A DNA stretch of 64,000 nucleotides from Rhexocercosporidium sp. MPI-PUGE-AT-0058 (GCA_020746875.1 JAGTJL010000016.1:124001-188000); one strand, 5' to 3'; shown: positions 20,024-33,372, counted from the stretch's first letter. A program made the numbers and translations. The notes: generated by a model not told the origin, from the letters alone.

Positions 20024-22636
20024 TCACACCATCCCCAGATACCTCGTCGTCAAAATCGTCTTCCCACCCGCCCCATTCACAGGAATAGTGACCATCTCAC
20101 CAGGCACAAGATCCACAAGATTATCACCGAACACAACCCCCTCATCCTCACACTCAACCGCCACGCCCTTGACCGGCACCTCAGCACTAACCTCCACCTT
20201 CTTGCCATCCTTACTCAACACAGCCTTCAACTGCGCCGGTTTCTGCAGATGTACGTACTTCAACGGTTCAGGCCAGTTGATATACCTTGCGATCTGCTCG
20301 CCAGAGGAGTACAAGTACGCTGCTACGACGGTGCGTGATTCGTCATCCGTGTGCTGGACGGGGACAGCGAAGGCTGCAATTTCGGTGCTGCGGTTAGAGG
20401 GAAGGGAGAAGGCTGATTCGATGGTCTTGGAATATGTCTCTTTGCCGGTGATGACATCGAATGCTTTGACGACGACATCGGCCGTGATGTCTTCGAGGGT
20501 AAGGTTAGATCCCCAGATTTCGATCTCGGTTTTCCTGTCAATGTAGGCGCGGGTGTGTTTGTCTTTTGGGATGAGATGTTCCTTACGTGTGACGCCGAGG
20601 GAGATGGGTGCCATTTCGCGCTTGACGGTGTAGTAGGCGTGTTTGGGCCGGAGGTAGTAATCGACTATTGCCCAGGACGTGACGGGCCAGCAGTCGTTGA
20701 TCTGCCAGACTAGAGCACCGCCACAGTATTCCTTGCCGGGACCTTTCCATTGACGTTTCCAGAGACGGTAGGCGCTGGCTAGACATTCCGCTTGCATGAG
20801 TTGTGTGGAGTAGATGAATTGCTCGAGGGGGTCGGGGGCGTAACGGAAGTTCTCGACGAGGTAAAGGGCAATACGGCGTTCGTGACCATCGGCTTTGTTG
20901 TGGAAATCGACGGTGGATGATTGTGCGAAGCGGTCTGGATCATCTTTACCGAGGGGGAGGAAGGATTCGATGGTTTTGATGTTGGGGAATGCTTCCATTC
21001 CAAATTCTGAGACGAATCGTCCAACGAGTTTGTCGAAGTTCTGGTACTTCTCCTGGGAACCGTGCCAGACGTTCCATTGATGGAGATCACCAATAGTGGG
21101 ATCTGTGGTATCCTTTCCACCCCATGGACTACCGAAATGGTAGAAGGTGTCTGGAATGAGTTCGTTGCATGCATCTAGGAGAATCTTCTCATAGATGTAT
21201 CTTGCTGGGAAATCCGTCTTGAGCCAGCTCTCTGAATCCTTGTTATTAAAGTCGTAGGTAAGTCCCATAGACTCCTGGTACTGATAATCTTCGTTGTTAC
21301 CTGCCCATATGACGATGGATGGATGATGACGGAGAAGTTTGACGTTCTCTTCGGCCTCTGTCTTCACCAATGATAAGTACTCTGGGAAAGCAGGGTAGTT
21401 TCCACAGCCGAACATGAAATCCTGCCACACTAGGATTCCAAGTTCATCGCAGGCATCATAGAAAGCTTGCTCCTCGAAGATACCTCCACCCCAGACTCTG
21501 ATCATGAACTGGTTTCCATCTGCTACCAACTTGACCCAGTCATAATACTTCTCTTTGCTGATGCGAGGGATGAAATTGTCGGCTGGAATCCAATCGCTTC
21601 CTCCACAGAAAATTGGAATATTGTTGATTTGGAAAAAGAATGTCGTTCCAGGTTGGTCCGTCATTGGTCTTTGGATGAGTTCCGCTCTCCTCAGTCCAAA
21701 CTTCTTACTTTGGGTATCAATCTCTGACTTTCCCTCAATCAGTGTCGCCGTGACAGTATACAGCGGTTGCTTGCCGTAGCGAATTGGAAACCACAAAGCT
21801 GGATCGTCAATCTTGAATTTATGAGTTGCATGGCCATTTTCCGCCTTGACCGTCTTGGAAGCCACTTCTTTGCCATCCAATGAGATACAGAACTTGACCT
21901 CGGTCGCTGAACCCTCGACATCTGCCTTGGCAACGAATTCGGCAGACTTCAAGGATTTGCCAACATTACTCGTGAAGTATAAATCTGAAATCCTTGAAGA
22001 AAATATTTCGAGGTTGATTGGGCGCCAGGGTCCGCAAGTCATCAGAGTTGGACCCCAATCCCATCCCTATCAATAGTTAGTACATCTTACGCATAATAAC
22101 AAGAAACCGCGTACCCAGTGATATTGTGCCTTTCGAACCGCCAATCTGGAGGTATCACCATTCCAACATCCCCAGTGATGATCTGGATATTTCTCTACGA
22201 TTGCACATCCCTTCAAGTATGCGCTCTCAAAAGTGATCTCGAGCTCATTGTCCCCTTCCTTTTTCAAGAAAGTTGTCACATCCACCCGCTCTGGGATGAA
22301 CATGCTTTCCGTCTTGAGAATCTCCTTGCCATTCAGAACGACGGTCGCATATGTATCCAGGCCATCGAATGCAATAACCGCCTTGACAGTTGCCCGCTCG
22401 TTTTCCGACAGAGCCGGAGATGGGAAGCTGGTCTTGTATATCCATGGTACTTCGCCTATCCATTGTACGTCGTTCTCATTCTTTCCAATGAATGGATCGG
22501 CGATTATGTTGTTGGCGATGAGGTCTAGGTGGACATTGGTGGGGAATTGGGCAACGGGTAGGAACTTGGAGTCTTTGTTGTCTCCTTGCTTGAATGTCCA
22601 ATTCTCGTTGATTGGGATAATAGTATGTTTAGACAT
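20024..22636 (-). CDS. Beta-mannosidase, GH2, intracellular (MndB type)
   Basis: Two exons, complement(22115-22636, 20024-22066), give 854 residues. The 48-nt intron 22067-22114 joins KAQYHW to GWDWGPTLMTCG, a family signature. I start at MSKHTIIPINENWTF; an ATG at 22691-22693 would add 19 residues. Order of domains: GH2 sugar-binding jelly roll (about 1-190), Ig-like domain, then the TIM barrel with acid/base Glu433 (IVIWAGNNEDYQ) and nucleophile Glu528 (RFVSEFGMEAFP). There is no signal peptide, which fits the cytosolic beta-mannosidase B group rather than the secreted A group. Known role: release of mannose from the non-reducing end of beta-1,4-manno-oligosaccharides. Intact and of normal length. 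Confidence 0.93.
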
Positions 22637-25600
22637 GTCTGGAGATAGTGTTTGCGATTGAGGATTGGAAGAGAAGGCGTGTTCCGTCCGCATCTTTGTC
22701 TTTATATGTAGTCGTTGGAGGAGGGAAGGTATTGATTGGCAACCAGCAAACGATCTCGAGCAAGGTCAAAATGGGGGTCTCGAGATTATTTCCTGTTTCC
22801 AACAGTCCTGCGTCCCAGAAATCGACCGGAAGGAGTGATAGTATGTATGGCAGGTGGTAATATTTGCGTCAAGCCTACCAGAAACCCTAGAATGGTAGAA
22901 CGTTTCTAGCTGCGGGGTGTTGATCCCGTTGATTTATGAAGACTAGGACCGAATGTCAATGCCCGCCAGCTCATGCCAGCCAGCCATGCTGAAGGCTATC
23001 TCAACGTAGGCGGAGTATCAAGAGTGGGATATGATTGGCGCGCAAATGATCGCCCCTTGCCATGGCGTGGCGTTTGAGAGAGGCGGTGGATGCAAGCTGA
23101 TGCAGGAGGATGGGGAGGAGGGGTTGATATCGAGAGGAATGTCGGGTCCTGCAGCTAATGTGATGCGGCGCTGCTTGAGGCAAGCCCAGTTGGGTTGAGC
23201 TAGGCGGAGGTGTCGTATTTCGTGATAGGGCGGCAGAAAGGGAATGATTTCGATTGGACTCGAGGAGGTGGTGAAAGGAGGAGGGGGGGCCTGGGTAGTT
23301 GTTGCTGTTGCTGTTGCTGTTGGGGGAGGAGAGTGAGGTTTGGTTTGATAGAGGGATAGAGGGGCACGCTCAACCCCCCAGTCAATTCTGACCCAAAATG
23401 TGCCCTGCTACTTTATTTTGGCGGGGATTTCGCCAAATGTCTCCTCCGCAACAACAACAACACTCGCCAACGTTTTATTATTTCGCATTTTACTATTGAT
23501 GGTTTTTTTTCCCAATTCAAAGAATCACGTTCCCGTAGATACAGGCATACATGCCGATATGAGGCCCGCAATGCAGGCCCACCCAGATCCAGCCTTCCCT
23601 CGCCGAGCTGTCAACCTGATAGTGGGTAGGTTCGTCAGGGGTTCTCGTTCGGGCATCATCCTCCCCGTCGTACTTCCAGATCCAGCAATTCCCAGGCCCT
23701 ATTCGATCCTCAATCTAGCCAGTCAGGGCCGCCTCAAAGAATCAACATGTATCTGCATCTAGACACAGACGCTCCATCGGAATACCTGGCCGAGTCCCAG
23801 CAGCTGCGGTCTCGTCAGTCAGCGAGTGGCATAATAGCATTTCGCCTTCCAACGACCACTCGCACCAGGAGAGAGCTTCCAAATGAGTGTCCAGCAGATA
23901 CGACACGATTTCAGATCTACTGTACCTGCATTCTACTGGCCCATCGTCAGATTTGTCGCCGAAAAGGAAATGCGGAAGTCTTGTTCCATGGAATTCCAGC
24001 TCGGAAGGTCTCCCTCCGTATGTCCCCTTGGGGAAAATATGGCTTCATTTCACGACCACCAGCAGACGACGTCCCGCCATTTCTGTGGACGAGAAAGAAA
24101 TCTTCCTCAACCTCCACTTACGAGAGACGGCATCAGTCGATGCTACCTCTCATGGCTTATCGAGTGGATTGGGAGGATAAAAATTTGCCATCATGCGCTG
24201 CCGTGTCGGCTCGGCTATGGTTGTTTTGAGTCCAGTGTCCAGTGGCATTCTAAGTTTCTTTGCATTTGCATCTCGTGATTCGTCCCTTCACTTCCATACT
24301 GTATCTGCTGTCGATTCGAGTGGGGTCCAATAAATTGTTTGGTATTCCAGTGCCTTGCTTTCAAGAAAATTTTATAAATACATCGCAACTTATTTGGGAC
24401 CGATATATTGCCGCTGAAGCGCATCGCGCTCAATATCACTTCATATCATAGACGCAAGCTCATATTAATATACACACATGAAATAAAAACACCATGTTTC
24501 TTCTCCTTTCGTTGCTTTCTTCATTGAACTTCGAACCTTCTTATGCCAGATCTATTTTCAAGCTGAATGGAATACGCGTTGAGATCGTTCCATATGAAAC
24601 AACCATTTCAACTCAATGTACCGCAATCGCACAGATTTCCGAATTTCTCCTATCGCGCTCAGCACTTCCTAGAACTTGTACATTTTTTGGAATATTCCCC
24701 CTTTATAGAAGTCAGATTAGATGGCAAGGTGGTTTACCAGATCGCGACCTGTCATTGAGACAACAGGTGAAGTTCGTATAGTCTACTAATACGCTACCAG
24801 AACACATCTTCTCGATGGTGGCCTCTCACATATGGTAACAGTGAGCTGTGGAATAAATATTTAATTCCCTATTCCAAGCAACTTCTCATCTTATGTGGCA
24901 GAGATTGTTCAAGCCTGTACATTACACATGCGTGCGAGAAAGTCCGCTGGGGAACTGGGAACAGGTCAACAGGAATACATGCCTCGTAAGCTCACGATGG
25001 AGATCAAAATCTCTTCAGTGCAAAAGACAAGAGCAAGGTAGCATGGCATAGCTCAGGAAGCGAAGTACTTTAAAACTATAGGTCGTCATAATTCATTCTC
25101 AGGACTGAGCATCTCTCGTCTTCTTCGGAGAGACACTACTACCCTCCCAGCGAGGTGTCCATCTTCAAATGACCCAAATTTCTGTTGTCAATGCCAATTT
25201 TACTGTCAACTCCATTCCTTAGAATCCGTAACGTCAGAAGTTCAAACAGATGTTCTCAAGGCCCTCTGTCCTGGTCCAAAGGTAAAACTCTCCGTTCGTT
25301 ACATTCCCTGCCGATGAATCGTGTCCTGAAGGCCTTCGGCGCTTAGCTGGTAGACTGGCCAACACTAGACTATTCTTTGGAACTCCCTTGTGATATTTGA
25401 GGCGGAGGATGTGTATGGAGCTAGGCCACTACACTGCAGGCAGCAATTTATTTAGGAGACGAGAAAGAACGGTAGGCTGCGTGAATGTGTGATTGATGAA
25501 AGGAAGATTCTGAAACTTAGACTATTGTATTTATAGCGGCGGAGGAAGGAATGAACTTCAGGTCACGGCTTGGAATTGCTACAGAGTCGATAGAATTTTG

Positions 25601-26658
25601 CAACGACAGTGGTAAAATGTGACCTAAATCTGACAAGAGATGACCGTCTCCTGGACTCATTTTACGATGATATAATACGGATCACCTAGAGCTGTTTTTC
25701 TAGAATGTCAAATAAAGTAGGATTCGTCGGCGTCGTCAAGCCAGATTGTGTTATGGACATTCTTATATCTAGCTTGTTTTGGACGTAGACTTTAGATAAT
25801 TTGGATAATTTCTCGCTGAGGACAAATGACTTGATCTTGCATCTCGCTAAAATAAAATAAAAAGCAAGCAATGCACACACTCAGCCATTGCATCACGACG
25901 ATGTGAGCTAAACCAAGCCAAACTTGAAGACCAGGATTAAAGCTAGTCTCCGAAGAATTCTTCAAGTACTTGAGCGAAAGTGAGGTTTTCAACATACAGC
26001 AAAAACACGTAAATTCCTTTTCTTACGCATCGTTGTGTACTTTCTTCATCCCCTCGTCTTTACGGTCCAGCTTCGGCGTTAGAAGGCTTGGCATGGTGTT
26101 GATTATCAAGCGACACCCCTTTCCCAAGCGAGCTTCACGTTCCTCATTTGCTCTTCACCCTCCAACCAAATCTGCACAACAAATCAGCACAACAAATCAA
26201 ACGAGGTACTGTGCATGCTATCTAGAAATTCATTTCCCTCCCATCACTGGCCACTGAAATTGGAGTACACATCTCAGTTCCATCCTGCCCCCACATCATC
26301 TCCTGGGCTGCTTACAAACACTAATTAGTTAGCGAATATGTGTGCGGATCATTATATATCTAGGCATTTAGTACTGCTTTGTAATGACGGCCAGATAGTT
26401 ATCCCGTGTCCAGAAGCTCATTTGTGCAGCGTGTGGGTATGACGTAGAAATCATGGCTTGGATTGATGGATGGAATTAATGAATGTGGAGTGGACATTAC
26501 TTGGAGACTTAATTACACGGACAATGAAGAATGTCCGAACGTCCACTAGATAGAAGTGTTGAAAGTATATGAATACTCAAGATCAATGTATCTACCTGAT
26601 ATCGCTATACCATCTCGATCTTCCATCATCTCAACAACGAACAAAAACAGAGCAAAAC
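22637..26658. other. 4-kb gene-poor region
   Basis: No gene could be supported. The longest open frame (23747-24229 +) is compositionally plain, overlaps alternatives in two other frames and has no motif. A CAACAG/CTGTTG-type microsatellite lies at about 23298-23322. The last part, with an AAAACAGAGCAAAAC leader, is the promoter side of the NmrA-like gene at 26659. Confidence 0.4.
23298..23322. repeat. GTTGCT microsatellite
   Basis: Four tandem units of a gttgct-like hexamer, flanked by G-rich sequence (gagggggggc and tgggggagga). A simple repeat with no evident coding use. Confidence 0.8.
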
Positions 26659-27820
26659 ATGTCGAAACTTATCGTGGTAGTGGGCGTGACCGGCATTCAA
26701 GTACTCTACCCATCCCAGATCGCTTTGAATCCACGCTAAGATATACAGGGCTCATCAGTAGCGAAAACATTCCTCCAACTCCCTGGCTGGCGCGTCCGTG
26801 GAATCTCTCGCAATCCCTCAAGCGCAGCCTCCCAAGCTCTTTCCTCCCTAGACGTCGAGATCATCAAAGGAGATCTCGACGACAAATCATCACTCATCCC
26901 CGCCTTCGCAGACGCACACACCATCTTCGCCAACACCGATTTCTTCGCTCACTTCTTCAGCGCCATCGGATCCCCAGCTATCGCTGCCGGTCGAAACCCG
27001 AAAATATACGGGTACGAACGGGAAGTGGAGCAGGGTCTGAATATCGCAGAGGTGGCTGCTTCGCCTGCTGTGTTGAAGACGCTGGAGAGGTTTATTTATT
27101 CTTCATTGAGTGAGGCGAGGAAGTGGAGTGGTGGGAAGTATAAGGAGGTGTATCATTTTGATTGTAAGGCGGAGGTGCTGCGTGGCATTCGGGAGAGGTA
27201 TCCTCTGTTGGCGGAGAAGATGAGTACGTTGCTGATGGGGCATTATGTGGAGAATTGGAGGACGTTCAGGCCCTTGGCGCCGCAGAGACAGGAGGATGGG
27301 AGTTTTGTCATGAGGAGACCTACAGGGAAGGGGGTGAAGTGGGATTTTGTGGTGGCGGGGAAGGATACGGGGGAGTTTGTGAGGGCGCTGGTGGAGATGC
27401 CGGTTGGGAAGGATCTTTTAGGGGTTTCTGAAGTAAGCTACAAGATTTTGAATCCTTTGCTACTAAACTTGAAATTTTTGCTGACAGCGTGAGCAGGCTA
27501 TGACTATGCCGGAATTTATGGATATCTGGGGTAAATTCCACGGAGTCAAGATCAGATACGAGCAAGTCTCCTACGAGGAATTCTTTGAAGGCATACCCAC
27601 TGCTATGAGGGAAGAGCTTGGGGACTCGTTCAAATACGTTGAGGAGTTTGGGATTTGTGGAGGTGACCCTGCAGTAATGAGACCGGAGCAGGTGAGATAT
27701 TATTAAGTCTGCTTCTGAATGGAACTTGCTGATGATGAGTAGCTTGACCAAAAGCTTCAGCTGACGAAGATGGAGGAGTACATCAAAAGTGAGGACTGGG
27801 TGCCTCTTCTAGAGGGGTGA
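26659..27820 (+). CDS. NmrA-like NAD(P)-binding protein
   Basis: Four exons, 26659-26700, 26749-27432, 27488-27691 and 27743-27820, all in phase 0, give 335 residues. The first intron (48 nt) splits the dinucleotide-binding loop: MSKLIVVVGVTGIQ then GSSVAKTFL, giving the GxxGxxG motif at 9-15. Downstream come VRGISRNPSS (cofactor-ribose region), IIKGDLDDKSSL and FANTDFFAHF, as in NmrA/HSCARG-type proteins. RFIYSSLSEARKWSGGKYKEVYHFDCKAEV holds the degenerate tyrosine/lysine region, and the C-terminus is EEYIKSEDWVPLLEG. NmrA proteins are atypical short-chain dehydrogenases that sense NAD(P) and regulate nitrogen or redox responses. Catalysis is not assured for this paralogue and the partner is unknown. 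Confidence 0.87.
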
Positions 27821-29477
27821 CCCGTTGCAGAAGGTGGATTGAGTCACAATTAGCTTGAGACCTTAAGTAACTCCGCAGGTAACGCTATAAAAACAAGAAG
27901 AAAAAAAGTGAAGAAAAAGTGAAAGCCCCGATATCCCGAGTTTTGTAGAAGACATATTTCTTCCGGGTTGCCCCGAGAGAAAATACCCCTCCTCCAAGCG
28001 TGAGCCAGGAACCCGAGAAGGTGGCTTTCGAGTTCGTATTCGTGCTTTAATCGTTATACTTCGCAAGACGGCATATTCCAGTCAGGTTGCCCCGAATGAA
28101 AATACCCCGACCGCAGCCCACACCCCGAAGGGACGGACTATGCTTTCTGATTTGCAATACTCATGTTTTTGAAGGTCGATGACCATCCGAGTTAGCCCTG
28201 CAAGATGTTAGCTGTCTGAAGTCATGAATGTACGAGAAGATGCCTGGAGTGGTTAGCTTTTTACCATTTGAAAAGGTGTTAGTGGGAACTTAGCTTTTGC
28301 CGAAGTTGGAAAGTTGGGTAGCTGAGGTCACTTACGCGACTAAAACAGCTACCCTGTTGGAAATTTGGTTCCTACTTCGTTATATGTACGACAAAGAATC
28401 ATCCCACTTACCGATGTTCTCCCCGCCCGCCGCGATTCACCCACTAACCACCAACCCAAGCGAGATTCTGCCTCTTGCAAGCTGAAGCCGCCCAACCCCC
28501 ACATTATCTGGAAAGTGGTCAAAGGAAAGAGAGCGATACTATCCGTTATGAGAAGGCAGGTTTGTATGAACTGCTTCGAGTCGTGTCGTAAGACGTAGAC
28601 GTCAGAATCGTTGATGATGTGATACGCTAGAAGCATGAAATATCGACAACAACACCAACGTCTGCTGGCTCCTCATCGGCGGCCAGGTGACAATATGATG
28701 TGTTGCAATATCAATCAGATCATTCAATGGAATCGAATCAGTCAGCATCAATTCCCATGTTCTGAAACTAGAAAGAGTTGGAATCAGGTCTAGACACCAG
28801 GTGAGGGACGCAGGTGTTCAACGCTTGCAGCAAAGGTTCCCGCCAACGCAGCTTCAAAGACAAGATCTTCATCCTTAACAAATTACTGTTTAGGATGTGT
28901 AGAAGTAGCTTTCCATCATAGCTAGGGGCTCCTCGCTATCCGACGTTTGAAGCTTTTCGTGCTTGGATTCTTCAACACTAATCCCAAGGTCTTCTGCGGT
29001 AAATACAAGGTAAAAGATTCCGCAACCCCAAGGCCTGATGACTTGGACTCTTCTAGAACTAGTTGTGAATATAACGTGAAGCTACAAAGTTCTTTTTCCG
29101 ATGTTGCATAGCCCCGCTGCGCAATACTACTTCTGCGTCTCTGTATCAGGAGTGATATTACTTGTCACTTCTAGTCATAATCAAGTGGCTGCTTTTGACA
29201 ACTCTATTATTACAATTCTCAATTATACATGGATGCTTCGGTTATTCCGAAACCTTGGTTTCCAGAAACCGCGGCTATACCCCAAATAATGCAGCGCTTT
29301 GGCAACAAACTCAGCCTTCGAGGTCAAAAGTAGGCGGCAACAATCGAATGCAGGAGCCGGAAAAGGAGCCCTACCCCCAGGAATGTCAACAAATGCCAAG
29401 GTCTCGATTTCGGGGAATAAAAGAGAACAAAGAGAAAACCACTACCCTGTGGCCATCATGAAAGAAGAACCCAATAG
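27821..29477. other. Intergenic with a short direct repeat
   Basis: No gene recognised. Two direct copies of a 38-bp unit lie at 27952-27989 and 28071-28108, sharing ggttgccccga and gaaaatacccc. The right end (29478-29479, TA) is the left flank of the large inverted-repeat element. Confidence 0.4.
27952..28108. repeat. Pair of 38-bp direct repeats
   Basis: Copies at 27952-27989 and 28071-28108 share catatt..., ggttgccccga and tgaaaatacccc/agaaaatacccc with a few substitutions. The spacer is about 80 bp. Origin unknown; possibly a remnant of a repeat element. Confidence 0.6.
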
Positions 29478-29479
29478 TA

Positions 29480-29975
29480 ACGTCTGTCCCTGCGTGCCGG
29501 AAAACCCTACGTGCCGGAAAATTTAACGGGTACATTGACTTCAAGCATTTTAAAATCTAAACACACCGTAATATCTCTTATTATTTATTATAAGTTATAC
29601 TCTATAGCCCCTGCCGTACACCTTAAATGCCTCCGAACGAAAATTTCATATCCGTGTCGTCGCCTTATGCCCGATTTGCAAAGAGTCTCCTTTTGTATCA
29701 GAATAGACTTCCTTTACTATAGTTGTACCACTAGACTTATACTATCTTAAAACTTAATTAATAAGTCTATGTTGAGTTTCTGACCTTCCTATTACACGGG
29801 AAATCGTCAAAAGCCTTACGGTCGTTGTGGCGTGCAGATTTATGCAAGATCGCTGTGCGGGGTGGTACCTCGGATCGAAGCGAGTGACGATTTTGGTAAG
29901 GAAAAGCCCCACATACCAGACTCCGACGGTCACGTGGTATTTTTCCAGAGACCAGTCGCTGTTGGCAGAGGTGCC
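29480..29975 (+). repeat. Left inverted repeat of the 6.2-kb element
   Basis: Inverted copy of about 35200-35696. Homology runs from the terminal acgtct to about gttggcag, including gtaccactagac/gtaccactacgc, gtggcgtgcagatt and cacgtggtattttt/cacgtggtattttg. Both copies keep an equivalent open frame (RLVSGKIPRDR versus RLVPGKIPRDR on the outward strand). Confidence 0.8.
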
Positions 29976-30099
29976 TCACTTAAAAGATCAAACACTGACG
30001 CTGAGCACTAATAGATCACAAATCTTCGGCTACTTGTAAGTATTTATATTACAGTACACTTTCAAACTTATCAAGGTTACCCATCTGCAGGACTCTGAA

Positions 30100-33000
30100 T
30101 TACAATACAACATCCTCTTGCTCAGCCTTCCATGTATCTAAAGCTCTACAGGACGAAATAGAATGTGGATGATTAAGCCTCAAGACACGTTTCCGTAATT
30201 CTACACATTCTTCCATAAGACTTATAGCTTTAATTGCCTTGCCGTTTTCCTTCCATGTGAACGCCAAGTTGTTCATACCCATCAGCGTGTCGGGGTGGTC
30301 TACTCCGAGCTTCGTCTTGCGAGTCTCCATGACTTGCACCTGTAGCTTCTCAGCATCATCCCACCGACCTTGGTCTTGGTACGTCAATGCCAGGTTTGCC
30401 ATGCTTGTCAGCGTGTCGGGGTGATCCACTCCGAGCTTCGTCTTGCGAGTCTCGATGGCTTGCACAAACAGCTCTTCGGCATCATCCCACCGACCTTGGT
30501 TCCTATACGTTAATGCCAGGTTACTCATGCTCATCAGCGTATCGGGGTGGTCCATTCCGAGCTTTATCTTGCTTATCTCCATAACTTGCACCTGCAGCTG
30601 CTCCGCATTATCCCACCGACCTTGGTCCTGGTAAGTCGACGCCAGGTTTGCCATGCTCGTCAGTGCGATTGGATGGTCCACTCCGAGCTTCACCTTACTT
30701 TTCTCTATTACTTGCACAAAGAGTTCTTCAGCAGCTGCCAGCCGGCCTTGACTCAAAAACGTCGACCCTAGGTTGAACATGCTGTTTAATGTGGAAGGAT
30801 GGTCGACGCCAAGTTTCTTCTTGCTTGTCTCCATCACTTGCACTTCAAGCTCTTCTGCAGCGTCCAACCGGCCTTGATTCCGGTACGTCGCTGCTAGGTT
30901 GGCCATGCTAGTCAGCGTGTCTGGATGGTCGGCGCCGAGCTTCTTCTTGCTTGTCTCTATCACTTGCACACCCAGTTCTTCCGCAACGTCCCACCGGCCT
31001 TGGCTTCGATAAGTTGCCGCTAAGTTGCCCATGCTACTTAGCATGGCCGGATAGTCTACGCCGAATTTCTTCTTCCGAATCTCCATCACTTGTACAAACA
31101 GCTCTTCAGCAGCATCCCACCGGCCTTGATTATAGTACGTCGAAGCTAGGTTGGCCATGTTATTCAGCGTTTGTGGATGATCAGCACCAAGTTTCTTCTT
31201 GCTCAGCTCTAAGACTTGCACAGAGAGCTCTTCGGCAGCGTCCCACCGACCTTGGGCCTTAAAAGTCGACGCTAGGTTGGCCATACTGTTTAGTGTGTTT
31301 GGATGGTCAGTACCGAGTGTCCTTTTGCTTATCTCAATCACTTGACCCTCTAGCTTCTCAGCCTTATCCCACCGACCTTGGTCTTGGTACGTCGATGCCA
31401 GGTCGGCCATGCTTGTTAGCGTGGAATGGTGGTCCACTCCGAACTTAGTCGTACGAATCTCTATGACTTGCACAAATAGCCTTTTAGCCTCATCCCACTG
31501 GCCTTGGTCCCGGTACGTTGATGCCAGGTTGGTCATGCTTATTAGTGTGAAAGGGTGGTCCACTCCGAACTTCGTCTTACGAGTCTTCATGACTTGCACC
31601 TCCAGCTTTTTAGCCTCATCCCATCGACCATTCAGCTTATATGCCAAGCCCACCATTGCTATTCCATTCAGAGTATCACTGTGCTTATCACCGAGAATCT
31701 TCTTTCGAACTTTCGCTGCATAAACCGCCATATTCTCTGCCTCTACGCCTTTACCCATTCTCCACGCGTACCCTGCTGCTTTGTACATTAGTGAAGCCCA
31801 ATCTTTCAAAGATTCTTCTGCCTCTGGCTTCTGTGCTGCTGCCGATTGCGCGTGTGGGAAAAGTTCTTGGCACCTGACCCAATTCTCGTATTCTGCCGTG
31901 GGGAACTCGTTATAAAGTATCTTGCAATAGTATCGCTGCCATCTTTCCAGATCTCCCTTTGCCTTTAGCCACGCTCTCATTGCTAGCTGCACGAGTGCAT
32001 GCATTTCGAATGCTGACTGAATCTCAGAGACAGAGATAAACGCATAATTCCTCAATACGAGCAAGTCTTCCTCAAAGTCATGATCGCGCCCATCACTCTT
32101 CGCATCTCGGCCTTCACGACCGACTGTCTTATGGCGAAAGAGGCGTGTTAGACGCTGGATTGGTCGAGCGTTGAAACTCTCAATTTCATGTCGATGACGA
32201 ACTAGCTGCTCAGGAATCCCTTGCCGATCAAACAGACTCATCAGAGACAGTAAGTCAGCTGCCGACGGCCTGCTGTGATGTATGTGCTCGAATGAGATGT
32301 GCCATGTAATGATAATGGAATTCTTTGCCTCTCGGTCGCGTCGAAGATGTCCAGCGTTATTGTCCAAGAGACTCGTCTTCTCGCTGTCGCTTTTCCGAAA
32401 CTTGTCTAGGTACTTAGACACTGAGCACCTCGGCGCTCGCTGGGAGATATAAGCTGCTGCTTGGACAATAGCAAGCGGCATGTATTCCAGCACTGCTGCT
32501 AGCTCCCCGATGTTACCCTGTCTACAGTCGGTATCGCTATCCTCTCGTATCCCGAGCTTCTTTTCAAGCAGTACTACTGCGTCAACCTTGTCCATAGGTT
32601 CCACTGCAATCAAGTTATTGTCTTCCACAAGCTGTAACGCTACCACCTTAGTCCTCGTGGTGATAAGAATAGTCCCATGCTGGCATTGCGGAAGGTAAGA
32701 GACAAGCGGTCGTAATGCTCCGCTGTCTGCGGGCTTTGTTGGCCTATCTTGCCCGTTCCTTCGAGCCTCGATGAGGAAGCCGGCATCGTCCACATTATCA
32801 AGTATTAGAGCCCACTTCCCTTTCTTTTCGTCGCACAGCCAGTCGTGCACCAGCTGGAAGATATTGGCCGTTGGGTTTTGTCGGCCCGTAATCTTGATAC
32901 GATCTGCAAACTCTCGAAAGCTCTGCTCAAACCGGGCGGAATTGCTTGCATGAACCCAGAACACCCATGTTTCCGGCGAGCGGTCTCGAGTTCGATAGGC

Positions 33001-33372
33001 GTATTCGATGGCGAGTTGCGATTTGCTTGGTCGTGGTTAGCAATCCGTATTTCTTAAAGGGTTTGCCTTACCCGACACCACCCAAGCCAACGAGCGCAGT
33101 TCGGGATCCTAAGACAGCGCATTTCTGGTGAATCTGATCGAGTATCCCTCGCTCGACGAAGTCTGCGTCGCGACTGAAAGGTATGACAAGCGACGGGTTC
33201 GGTGGAGTCTCTGGTTGTTCTGCGGGTCGGGACGTCATTAGCGCGGGGTCAGCTTGGACCTTTGCGACTTACCATGAGGGGCATGGTGGTGGAACTGAGC
33301 GTTGACAGGGCCGTTGAATATTCCACCTTGAAGACCGGAGTTGCCCTCACCAAAAGATATTATGGTTGCCAT
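30100..33372 (-). CDS. NLR-type STAND protein: amyloid-like motif, NB-ARC, 12 TPR repeats
   Basis: Three exons, complement(33273-33372, 33072-33219, 30100-33025), give 1057 residues. Introns are 53 and 46 nt; the second splits the P-loop. Residues 6-27 form a Gly/Asn-rich motif (SFGEGNSGLQGGIFNG, then V and a final F) followed by HHH and a Pro-rich linker. NB-ARC: P-loop GLGGVGKS (78-85), Walker B KWALILDNVDD, RNBS-B-like GTILITTRTK, MPLAIVQAA, and an MHD-like FEMHALVQLAM (about 422-432). The C-terminus is twelve 42-residue TPR units (535-1038). Known family role: fungal NLRs sense non-self through the repeats, oligomerise via NB-ARC and trigger an effector. The motif shared with the divergent neighbour (start 172 bp away) suggests amyloid templating. 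All nucleotide-binding motifs are intact. Confidence 0.9.
30160..31671 (-). repeat. Twelve in-frame 126-bp tandem repeats (TPR array)
   Basis: Exactly 12 units of 42 codons without a single indel, each of the form L.SMANLASTYRDQGRWD followed by AEEL.VQV.E..K.KLG.DHP.T. Units are very alike at DNA level, especially in the QGRWD and GVDHPDTL segments, while positions around 'EELxVQVxExxK' vary. This pattern (high internal conservation with a few variable sites) is known for repeat domains of fungal NLRs that recognise variable partners. The last unit is more divergent. Confidence 0.92.

Noticed and set aside
23747..24278. Three overlapping plus-strand open frames
   Set aside because: Three frames are open together over the same bases; none has protein-like conservation that I can recognise.
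30239..31877. Series of plus-strand open frames opposite the TPR array
   Set aside because: They repeat with the 126-bp period and are antisense shadows of the repeats in the NLR gene.
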